A stretch of DNA of 64,000 bases. Source: Papaver somniferum. Its lineage: Eukaryota > Streptophyta > Magnoliopsida > Ranunculales > Papaveraceae. The stretch lies in assembly GCF_003573695.1 (NCBI RefSeq), contig NC_039359.1, positions 189,246,813-189,310,812 on the forward strand, read 5' to 3'. Under the pieces are notes generated by a model. It saw nothing but the letters and a program-made list of their open reading frames with translations. It ran no database searches and was not told the origin of the DNA. The position numbers and the translations under genes are program-made. Within the stretch, counting starts at the first letter, position 1. Each line of letters starts with the position of its first letter. Positions 56,639-64,000 of this stretch are shown one piece after another.

Positions 56639-56653
56639 CTCGTGTTGATAACG
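56639..56653 (-). promoter_or_regulatory. PBS-like site of copia D
   Basis: The minus strand reads CGTTATCAACACGAG directly after the LTR. CGTTATCAGCACGA-type sites are found in several plant copia lineages and pair with an internal part of initiator tRNA-Met. Confidence 0.6.
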
Positions 56654-56811
56654 TGTTGTAGTGGAATCAAAGCAGAACACAAAGAGACAGAGAGTTTCTT
56701 ATCCATCACAGTAGTGGAGTTGCATGGATACAAATATCCTACATATACATGGAAAGATAAACTTAGGTATCTAGTTGAACCGCACATCTATGGATCGTAG
56801 GCCCTACAACA
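56654..56811 (-). repeat. 5' LTR of copia D
   Basis: 158 bp, TGTTGTAGTGGAATCAAAGC to GGCCCTACAACA. Longer than the left LTR by a segment with CCGCACATCTATGGATCG. Confidence 0.85.
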
Positions 56812-56860
56812 AGATTACTATAAATGAAAACTTTTAAATTTAAAAAAAAAGAAAAAAAAA

Positions 56861-56939
56861 ACTCCCCGATAATGCTTGTATACTCAAAATTGAATTGATA
56901 ACTACAGGTCTAGTTCGAGCATACAAGCATTACTGGAGT
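56861..56939. repeat. Isolated long hairpin
   Basis: ACTCC..GATAATGCTTGTATACTC and its near complement GAGCATACAAGCATTACTGGAGT enclose about 30 bases. The stem is over 20 bp with two small irregularities. A-rich tracts precede it. It could be a small MITE remnant or a precursor-like RNA hairpin; the sequence alone does not decide. Confidence 0.5.
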
Positions 56940-57176
56940 TTTGTTTTCTTCCTGATGTAATTCTTATTTTGCTATTTTTTTCAGTGAAAAAATAATTAAG
57001 GAAACATTATCTATATACCCCTACTATGAGACCCATATCAAATAAACCCTTCTGAACTTTACAAATACCCCTAAACATAATACATTACTGAAATACCCTT
57101 TTTTATGTTATGTATATACAAAACCAATACCACTAACCACTATCCAAAACAAAAACAAAAAAAAAACAAAAAACCT

Positions 57177-57560
57177 CTATTGTCCGCCATCACCACTGTA
57201 CACCACCAACAACAACCACCGCCACCAACCACCACCACCGACCACCACCACCGCCACCATTGTCCTCCACCACCAACCGCCACCAACACCGATAACTACC
57301 ACCACCGCCAACCTCCACCAACACCGACGACCACCACCACCGCCACCAACTACCACCACTGTCCACCACCACTGTCCACCACTACCACCGCCAACCAGCA
57401 CCACTGTCCACCACTGTCGTCGCCGCCATCACCGCCGACAACCAGCACCAATGTACACCACCAAAAACCACCACCACTAACTTCCACCGCCACCAACCAC
57501 CACCACTTTCATCCACCGCCACCAATCACCACCAGCAACCACCAACTCCACCAACATCAT
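57177..57560. repeat. CCA/CCG-type simple repeat
   Basis: A degenerate (CCACCA)n/(CCACCG)n tract of about 380 bp. Both strands show long open frames through it (Pro/Thr/His-rich on plus, Gly/Val/Trp-rich on minus) because the trinucleotide-like repeat lacks stops. These are not genes. Confidence 0.9.
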
Positions 57561-57564
57561 CTAG

Positions 57565-57690
57565 AGGCAACTTGCTGAAAGTTGTCTCCAAATCTGGAGG
57601 CAACTTGCTGAAGTTGTCTTCAATAATGGAGACAACTAGCTCAATTGTCTCCACATAAGGAAGCAACTAGGACAAGTTGTCTCCACATTA
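57565..57690. repeat. Minisatellite block 1 with TGTCTC/GAGACA motifs
   Basis: About four degenerate units of 35-40 bp containing CAACTTG(C)T, GTTGTCTCC and GGAGG/GGAGA. Complementary halves (CAACT...AGTTG) make each unit weakly palindromic. TGTCTC or GAGACA occurs at 57583, 57629, 57646 and 57678. Confidence 0.7.
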
Positions 57691-57710
57691 TGAAAAGTAT
57701 ACACAAAAAA

Positions 57711-57781
57711 TGAACCCGGCGTGAGCCGAACACGCATCATCTGACATGGAGTCAGTCGTGCTACCGTTGCACCACAGGTTT
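57711..57781 (-). tRNA. tRNA-Trp(CCA)-like gene or pseudogene
   Basis: The 71-nt minus-strand sequence folds as a cloverleaf: D stem GTGC/GCAC, anticodon loop CTCCATG with anticodon CCA (57747-57749), T stem GCGTG/CACGC perfect with loop TTCGGCT, and 3' acceptor strand CGGGTTC with discriminator A. It closely follows plant nuclear tRNA-Trp. Defects are an A-C mismatch at the first acceptor pair, an A-A mismatch at the top of the anticodon stem, a base change in the anticodon loop and a variable loop one base short. A pseudogene or the head of a tRNA-derived SINE is at least as likely as a working gene. I see no clear T-tract terminator directly downstream. Confidence 0.55.
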
Positions 57782-58154
57782 GTTAATGCAAAATGACATA
57801 CAAAATCACACCCAAATAAATATACTACAACTACTGATGTATAAAACTACATAGATGTTGATGGTCTGTAACATATACATACCTAGTAGTTTGCGCGCAT
57901 CCAACACAAGTTCATATTGTCCTTCGCAATTACACCCACCATAACTCAAACCACTACCAGACAACACCATATCCTCCATCTCTGCTACTGAAACTCATAT
58001 TGAGTTCCTGCTGAACTTCCTAAGCATTCATTTATCCTCTTGACTTTAAAGCATGAGCATCAGCAGCACAACCATCATCACCAACTCAACACAACATCTA
58101 CTCTAAGATATATGTATAAGATAACTTCAGATGAATGAATGGACCCAAAAACAT

Positions 58155-58345
58155 AACCAAGTTTCCTCCAAACTGGAATCAACTAGCTCAAGTTTCCTCC
58201 AATATGGAATCAACCAGCTCAAGTTGTCTTCAAAAGTGAAAGCAACTTTCTCAAGTTGTCTCAAAAAAAAGGAAGCAACTAGCTCAAGTTGTCTCAAATA
58301 ATGGAAGCAACTTGGTCAAGTTGTCTCCAATAGTTGTCTCAAGTT
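58155..58345. repeat. Minisatellite block 2 with TGTCTC motifs
   Basis: About five to six degenerate units of 32-38 bp (AAGTT(T/G)(C/T)CTC...GGAA(T/G)CAACTAGCTC). TGTCTC occurs at 58257, 58290, 58322 and 58335. It is related to block 1, 450 bp to the left. Confidence 0.75.
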
Positions 58346-58410
58346 TCCATTGATTGTACCTACATCTTCTTGATATTTCTCAGTTCATCTCATCTGCTTC
58401 CAACAACATC

Positions 58411-58660
58411 AGTGACTCCATCTTGTCTTGCACCTATATCTCATAGTCAATCTCATTCATTCTCAGCTCTGCACTGCCTCCAATAGTCCACAACTTCCCT
58501 GTAATATGCAGTATCACCAAGTATTCAGCAGCAACACTGACTCCATCTTGTCTTGCACCTGTATCTCATACTCAATCTCATTCATTCTCAGCTCTGCACT
58601 GCCTCCAACAGTCCACAACTTCCCTGTAATATGAAGTATCACCAAGCATTCAGCTGCTCC
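58411..58660. repeat. 125-bp tandem duplication
   Basis: Two nearly identical units beginning TGACTCCATCTTGTCTTGCA at 58413 and 58538. Differences are few, indicating recent duplication. The frame across it is not supported as a gene. Confidence 0.85.
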
Positions 58661-60245
58661 ATCTCAGGCCAATGACACCTGCGATCCCCATTTCATCCTT
58701 CTCTCAACAAATTCAATAAATAACACAATCAACTTCAACTGCAATTCTCAAAAACCCATCCTGCAATTAACCATCTCTGTCATTAACATAACCTTTGAAT
58801 TAAACCCAATTTCATAATAAATCAACAACCCCCAACAGTACCAACATTCACTGAATCACCCAAAATTGAATTCATCGACGTTCTTCTTCCTTCACTGATT
58901 TCTTCAGTTAAGTTCTTGCCTGAAACTCATAAATCAAACCCATTACTGCAGCAACTATCTTCTCTTCTCGACATCAATAACCACCAGATCCCCTTTCTTC
59001 TTCTCGATCTGAGCCAAACCCATCACTCTCAATTCTCTGTAATCAACCGCAAATTCAAGAAAAACCTTATCTCAACATCATCACACAGAAATTGTATCTT
59101 CGAATCTGCTGGATAATCTTCACTAGTGATAACTCAAATTCAACCCATCTTCGATTCTTCCATTTCAAATCTGATTTCTCTTGGTCTCTGAATTTCTGTA
59201 AGTCTCAGATTCACTACAAACCATAATTTGATATCACATCTCTTCATCTACTCCATGTGTTCATCGATTCCAGGCCAGTGATTTTGAGATTTGAATTTGT
59301 TCATCTCTTCACTTCGAACTGAAATTGCAATATTGCAGGGTCAGTGATTTTGAGATTTGATTGAAGTCGAAAACCTAAATCTCGATTTCTAGATCTGTTG
59401 AAAACCAAACGTATAAAATGTAGTGGCGGTGATTGAGATGGTGATGGCGGCGACGATTGAGATGGTGATGGTGGTGGGAGAGATGCAGATGGTGGTGGTA
59501 GGAGAGAGAAAGCATTTTCTGAGATTATGAATTGAGGAAGAACGAAGGTGGAAGGTTAAAAAAGGAATTCAACAAATTGTGATTTTGTTTTGAACTTGTT
59601 TTTCACCTCTTGAGGGTGTTTGTGCAAATCCCATGGATAATAGGGGTAATAATAACATTCCCACGACAATTAGAGAGAGCAAGGAAATATTGTACGGAGA
59701 GAGGACCCTCGAATGACCAAGAAGGCTCCTCCAAATTAGAGCAAGAAGCGGAAACGGCGCACATGGCCGTGGATGAGGGTTTGACACTTACATTCTAGCA
59801 CAAAACTGGCGGGACAAAGTGGGGCCCACATATATTCCAACAGCCAATGAATCTCTGCACATGCTCTCATTGTTTCCCTCTTTCACTAAAATGTAGTTTG
59901 ACAAAAATTTCAACAACAACAACATCATCATTCATCTCCCGACATATGGGCTCCACACATTCATCACAAATTCACAACCACTCAATTCAACTCAACTCAA
60001 GCAAAATTTCTTTTCTTCTCTTCTTTTCATCGTAATCATAATTTCACATTGAGAAGAGAGAGAGAGAGTACCGACCGCATGGCCGCATCATGTTTGTGTT
60101 GTGCTCTTCTTCTTTTTAAGAAAGAAGAAGAATGAGAGCAGAGTGGAAAGCATCATACGCGTTTGCCAAACCCTAACATTTTTTTTTTTTCTGATGGAAA
60201 AAAAAAACACTTTCTATTTATTTGCTTAGAAAAATAATAGACTTA
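58661..60245. other. No supported gene; T/C-rich and simple-repeat DNA upstream of Aux/IAA
   Basis: Contains GATTTTGAGATTTGA repeated at about 59280 and 59346, a GGTGAT/GGCGGC tract at 59424-59505, a GA-rich tract at 60056-60070 and an A/T tract near 60180-60210. No frame resembles a protein family. Confidence 0.5.
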
Positions 60246-60499
60246 CTCCCTCTGTAGCCGGAGGGACCAATTCTCTTAAATTAAGTAACCAATTTTGATT
60301 TCACAAATATCCATGTTTTTTTCCTGTTTTGCTCTTATTGTATTTCCAATGTCAGAGACATGTACCAACTGTGATGATTCCCAAACAAATAAATAGAGAT
60401 AGTAGAAGTAAAATATGGTTTTGAAATTTACACTCCGCCTATATAATGGTACAAGGAAAAATGAAAAATTCCGCCTATATATAATAGGTACCGAGGGAG
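60246..60499. mobile_element. Stowaway-like MITE upstream of Aux/IAA
   Basis: 254 bp with ends CTCCCTCTGTA and TACCGAGGGAG (10 of 11 complementary), flanked by TA (60244-60245 and 60500-60501). A GAGACA motif lies at 60355-60360. It sits about 0.8 kb upstream of the Aux/IAA start codon. Confidence 0.8.
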
Positions 60500-60501
60500 T
60501 A

Positions 60502-61310
60502 ACATTTTACCTAGTGGTTTCTTAGAAATTCATATTTTACCTACACTGTAATGATCTTGAATCTAGAACGTACTACTTTTGGTGATACCCGGCCCCTGGT
60601 CATCGTGCAAAACAACACTCCATCCATGGCATTCTAATAGCAGATGTTTCTTTACCCAAAATCAATAATCTCAAAACTGAATTTTCACGGACCAAAAACA
60701 AACTTTTTCTTTGATGCTGTCGAAACAAAGAGATGTCAGCAGAAGGTACCTGTTAGCCTGTTAAGCAGGAAAAAAAATAAAAATAAATAGAGTTGTGGTA
60801 TACAAAAACTCAACCCAACTCTAGTGAAAATCTGTTTTGTAGTTTAAGAGCTTGTTCAGGTAAAATGTTGGACGAAGTTTTTTAAGTCGAGTGACTCAAC
60901 ATATACGTAATAACGATGAGTTTGACTCCCCAAAGTTAAGGATCGAATGTTTCGAAATTCTTCCACATGTCAGGATCTCCTTTGTTAGACCACCTTAAAT
61001 CAGTGCGTCCCAATTATCTAATCAAACCACGATTGATAGTACGTATTTGTAAGTGTCCATACACACTAGGCCAAATACAGCTTTCTCTCCAAATATATAT
61101 ACACACACATATTATTAAAGGCTTTAAATAATTTTTAATCTCCATATATATAGTTTTGGCTTTTTTTTTATTTGATTACCACCATTTCATGTAACAGAAA
61201 AAACCAAACAGATAGACAGAGAGGAAAGATCAAAGAAAAGCAAGAAAATACAGTAAGAGAATATAGGAAGGAAAGAAAAGTTTTTGACTGGGTAGAGGAT
61301 TGAATTTGGT
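60502..61310 (+). promoter_or_regulatory. Putative promoter and 5' UTR of the Aux/IAA gene
   Basis: TATA-like AAATATATATA at about 61091-61101 and a second AT-rich box ATATATATA near 61143-61152 precede an A/G-rich leader (61196-61290). The core auxin element TGTC occurs (for example at 60733 and 60968), but I see no canonical TGTCTC within this interval. The transcription start is not determinable by eye. Confidence 0.45.
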
Positions 61311-63143
61311 ATGGAAGTTCGCCGGCAGAAAATGCCGAAATTGGCTATCAACTTAGAGACCGATTTGTGTCTAGGATTACCGGGAGGAGGAGGAGGTATG
61401 GATGGTGGTGGTAGTGGCGATAATACGCTGAGCAATTTTAATCTATTATCAGGGAAGAGAGGATATTCTGATACATCTAGTGTTGATTTGAAGCTTAACC
61501 TTATTCTATCTAATAGTAAGGAAAGTGTCGTCCAAGAGGATTCAATAATGGAGGAAAATAAGAGTAATAATAATTCATCTTCATCTTCATCTACTGCTTC
61601 TCACAAGGAAACTAAAAATCTTCTTCCTAATTCTTCCTGTACCGGTGAAGATGATCAAGCAAAACCTTCTGCTCCCAAGTATGTAATTTTCTCCGTATAT
61701 ATATCTCTCAATTTTATGATACTTGATATGCCGCAGTTTACTTTTGATTAAGCTAATTAATTACAAGTGTCTAGTGAGATCATTCAGATGCATGCATGGT
61801 TAACTGAATTTTGTTTGAGATAATAAAATGAAGAACTTATGTCATTTCATTCTCAATCGCACTATTGATTTTCCTTCACATTTGCTTGAACATTAGGAGG
61901 TGTAATTACAGGTCATTTGAAAAATAAAAAATAAAATAGAAACTAGAATTTTGCTTTTATGCATTAGTATGTATGTAGCTATACTTAAATTTCATATTCC
62001 GTATGCATATATAAAGATGTGTAAAAAGAAAATAATGGTAGCTAACAGTATCTAATAAAAAATTAAGCAAAAACGAACCTATTAAAATCTCCTGTTTGTT
62101 AAAAAACATGCACTAGGTTCTTTGCAAAAATCTTTAGGAAAAAAATTATTTAAGGCAATAAAAAAACTATGTGTTTCTATATGCTTTTCAGCTTAACCAT
62201 CTTCGTTTTGCTTCAAAAAAAAGAAGAAAAAAATCTTCGTTTGATTTTACTTTTCATTTAGTTCTGTACAAGAAATTGATAATATTTAATGGCAAGGTCG
62301 AATATGAGAGTGATGAATTATTGTATACATGTTAATTTAATGAACTATTATTGATTGTTAACTAATTGCAGGACACAAGTAGTGGGTTGGCCACCTGTTA
62401 GATCTTCCGGGGCACAAGTGGTGGGTTGGCCACCTGTTCGATCATACCGGAAGAACGTGATAACTTCTTCCATCCAGAAGAACAGTTCCGACGAAGAAGA
62501 GAAGGTTAGCGGTAACGTCAATCCAGCTTTTGTTAAGGTTAGCATGGATGGTGCACCTTATCTGCGTAAGGTGGATTTAAATTTGTACAACAGCTACAAG
62601 GACCTTTCTGATGCCCTAGGAAAAATGTTTAGTTCCTTCACAATTGGTAAGCAAAATTTAAGCATTTATGGATCCTTTGATTTACGTATTTAGACTAATC
62701 ATTTTAGATTGATTTGGTTGTTGATGTAATGAAGGAAACTGTGGACCTCATGGAATGAAGGATTTTATGAACGAAAGCAAGTTGATGGATCTTTTAAATG
62801 GGTCGGAGTACCTGCCAACCTACGAAGATAAGGACGGTGACTGGATGCTCGTTGGCGATGTCCCATGGAAGTAAGTTTTTATCATTCCATCAAATAAAAT
62901 ATAATAAGCTTAATTGAAACTTAAACTGAATGCTCGGAATTACGTACAGGATGTTTGTTGATTCATGCAAGCGTATACGTATTATGAAAGGGTCCGACGC
63001 ACTTGGACTTGGTTAGTACCTTGATACATACAATATCATATGTCCGACTTGATTACTGTTTCATGTAATAACGTGATGTCTCTTTGGTTTTTGAATCTAC
63101 AGCAGCACCAAGAGCTGTGGAGAAATGCAAGAATAGAAGCTGA
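61311..63143 (+). CDS. IAA: Aux/IAA auxin-response repressor (IAA7/14/16/17-like) with duplicated degron
   Basis: Aux/IAA proteins are nuclear repressors that bind ARF factors and are degraded after auxin-dependent docking to TIR1/AFB. Exons: 61311-61678, 62372-62646, 62735-62870, 62950-63011 and 63106-63143; all introns are GT-AG. The product is 292 aa. Domain I is [10 protein letters not shown] (EAR-type LxLxL), followed by a Gly-rich loop and VDLKLNL. Domain II is doubled: [13 protein letters not shown] then [13 protein letters not shown], then KN, as a 39-bp tandem repeat (62373-62411, 62412-62450). The PB1 domain (III/IV) starts with [16 protein letters not shown] and includes [24 protein letters not shown] and [10 protein letters not shown]. 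It ends with [12 protein letters not shown], as in the IAA14/IAA7/IAA16 clade. The start chosen is the first ATG; a second in-frame ATG lies at 61332. The final intron has tandem acceptors. No defect is visible, so it is likely functional. Confidence 0.95.
62373..62450 (+). repeat. 39-bp in-frame tandem duplication of the Aux/IAA degron
   Basis: Two 13-codon units at the very start of exon 2. Both keep [10 protein letters not shown]. They differ at third positions and at the arginine codon (AGA against CGA), and at the last residues (SSG against SYR). Divergence shows the duplication is not an assembly stutter of identical sequence. Confidence 0.95.
63101..63105 (+). promoter_or_regulatory. 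NAGNAG tandem splice acceptor, last Aux/IAA intron
   Basis: The intron ends CTACAGCAG. Using the first AG adds one Ala (GLAAPRA); using the second gives GLAPRA, the usual family sequence. Both keep the frame. Confidence 0.7.
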
Positions 63144-63480
63144 GGGATTAGGGTTATAACCACATCCAGCTTGTTTTATCTCTCAATTCTTCCCATTCCA
63201 GATCAAAATAAAACAACGATAACAGTGATTAATTTCTCCCGAGTTGGAACGAGCAGGGTTGTGTAGTGTGTTTGATAAATATATATGTATTTATTTAGAT
63301 ACAAAAGGTAAGCAAAAGTATGAAATATTTTTGTTGTAAAAGAAAGTAAGAAAACTTAAGTTTACAAAAGACTACTTCTTGGTTATTGTAATGGCTTCCA
63401 CAATAATCATCTTCTTGTTGTTTGGTTTTGTATTCCTGAAGTTGCTGTGTCTTCAAATGTTCCACTTACTTGTATTTGTA
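63144..63480 (+). terminator. 3' UTR and probable polyadenylation region of Aux/IAA
   Basis: AATAAA at 63207-63212, followed by T/G-rich stretches. The end of the transcript could be further downstream, since additional AT-rich signals follow (63270-63345). Confidence 0.5.
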
Positions 63481-64000
63481 TGTCCATTTTGAATTGATTT
63501 ATGCTTTTGCAACACTTTGCACATACATGAAAAGATCAAACAAAAATCAACTAATCCTGATTTCCAACTTTGTATCCCAAACAAAAAAGATCAAACAAAA
63601 TTAAAGACTATTGTCATCAGATAGCAATATTTTTTAAAATCTTCTAATTCTGATAGTAATTTGTCAATGTGGTGTTCCAGAAAAAACCTGGGCCTGAGGT
63701 AAACAAGTGTCAACAGCTGTATAAAATCAAAGAGCTAAAGTACTCCCGATAGGGTTATTGAACTAAACAGTGAATGATGACAACTGAAAGAGCGGAACCA
63801 TGTGCGAAATTGCAAGTTCCAAATTATTTTTTAAAATTATGTAATTTTCTTGATTTCTTGATTTTGGATTCCTCCAAGTTAAAGTTTTTGATTCACTGAA
63901 CTGAGAACTGACTTCATTGAATTGTTGTAGCGGTTGCTGGTGGTACTGGTGTCTCAATGAGTTGGAAAACCATAATGTCTCTGTTGCATGAATGAAATAT
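63481..64000. other. No feature recognised
   Basis: AT-rich intergenic sequence with no supported frame, terminal repeat or RNA gene; the short minus frame at 63763-63957 has no recognisable domain. Confidence 0.5.

Larger units (their letters stand above)
53535..56653 (-). pseudogene. Copia D: gag to integrase region, heavily decayed
   Basis: The clearest piece is minus 53790-53660: CEVQRIIDFINCTYIGNVTRSHISAANEDACKV. It corresponds to the linker after the Ty1/copia integrase (VQxIIxLQ...  VTKSHIPAxN). A Lys/Arg/Ser/His-rich frame at 55700-55515 could be from the gag end. The rest shows no clear frame. RT continues beyond solo LTR C at 33684. Confidence 0.6.
31401..56811 (-). mobile_element. 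Element D: Ty1/copia retrotransposon, outermost host of the nest
   Basis: Short LTRs (31401-31544 and 56654-56811) begin TGTTGTAG and end CTACAACA. The minus orientation is shown by a PBS-like site at 56639-56653 (CGTTATCAACACGAG on minus, the half-tRNA type used by several plant copia elements) and a PPT AATGGGGAG at 31545-31553. Decayed integrase and RT fragments in the copia order confirm the class. The element itself is about 5.6 kb. The rest is later insertions starting with solo LTR C at 33690. The flanking 5 bp (TGGTT and AGATT) match poorly. Confidence 0.8.
57017..59647. mobile_element. Possible TIR element with degenerate ends
   Basis: The left end ACCCCTACTATGAGACCCATATCAAATAAACCC and the complement of the right end ACCCCTATTATCCATGGGATTTGCACAAACACCC can be aligned with several mismatches (read here in parts). 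No convincing TSD. The interior holds simple repeats, two minisatellites, a tRNA-like sequence, a 125-bp tandem duplication and T/C-rich non-coding DNA. No transposase. A Mutator-like non-autonomous element is one option; chance similarity cannot be excluded. Confidence 0.3.

Noticed and set aside
57105..57578. 157-codon Pro/His/Thr-rich frame and its Gly/Val/Trp-rich minus counterparts
   Set aside because: Product of a CCA/CCG simple repeat that lacks stops on both strands; no domain, and overlapping frames on both strands are equally open.
58428..58634. 68-codon frame with repeated MHLYLIV/CTCISYS-like segments
   Set aside because: Translation of a 125-bp tandem duplication; the repetition explains the open frame.
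61187..61435. Minus-strand 82-codon frame over the Aux/IAA start
   Set aside because: Shadow of Aux/IAA exon 1 and its leader; no independent support.

Overview
The window is plant nuclear DNA, most likely from a eudicot. It is AT-rich, has spliced genes with GT-AG introns, a canonical Aux/IAA gene, Stowaway-like MITEs and a dense retrotransposon landscape. The long-LTR family that dominates it resembles repeats I associate with poppy (Papaver)-type genomes. That is recognition, not proof. Only one host gene looks intact: a five-exon Aux/IAA auxin-response repressor at the right end (61311-63143, + strand). Almost everything else is transposon-derived.

Left third (1-31 kb). Positions 1-2290 hold a decayed, intron-bearing plant mobile domain (PMD) gene. 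Next is a Ty3/gypsy-like element F (minus strand; gag fragments at 2.7-3.0 and 12.0-12.4 kb, 5' LTR 12578-15209), split by a complete 8.55 kb LTR retrotransposon (3092-11645, TSD AGTGG). That insert has long LTRs, iMet PBS and PPT but no recognisable pol; it carries an open 299-codon frame resembling the putative plant transposon protein domain. From about 17.2 to 24.3 kb lies a degenerate Athila/Tat-like element with PBS at 21082. It is broken by a Stowaway MITE (17651-17889) and by a 2.9 kb TIR transposon (18131-21058, TSD CTAATAAA) with Myb/SANT-like exons and an array of AATCGG...CCGATT palindromes. A MITE sits at 21272-21664. At 24.3-30.9 kb two truncated long-LTR elements face each other, one on each strand.

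Middle (31.4-56.8 kb) is a five-deep nest. A Ty1/copia element D (31401-56811, minus) contains a solo LTR C (33690-53529, TSD CCTTG). C contains a Ty3/gypsy chromodomain element A (34131-51122, plus). A contains a long-LTR element B (38481-50316, minus, TSD ATACT). B contains a solo gypsy-type LTR E (41708-45127, TSD GACAT/AACAT). The two halves of each host sequence can be followed across its insert. All coding in the nest is broken.

Right end (56.8-64 kb). A 2.6 kb stretch with weak inverted termini (57017-59647) holds a CCA-type simple repeat, two minisatellite blocks rich in TGTCTC/GAGACA, and a tRNA-Trp(CCA)-like sequence. A second Stowaway-like MITE (60246-60499) lies upstream of the Aux/IAA gene. 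The gene's exon 2 carries a 39-bp in-frame tandem duplication that repeats the auxin degron core (GWPPVR twice). This is the most notable observation in the window. Other structural signals are two families of repeated stem-loops whose arms change together between copies (6363-6741 and 44254-44475).
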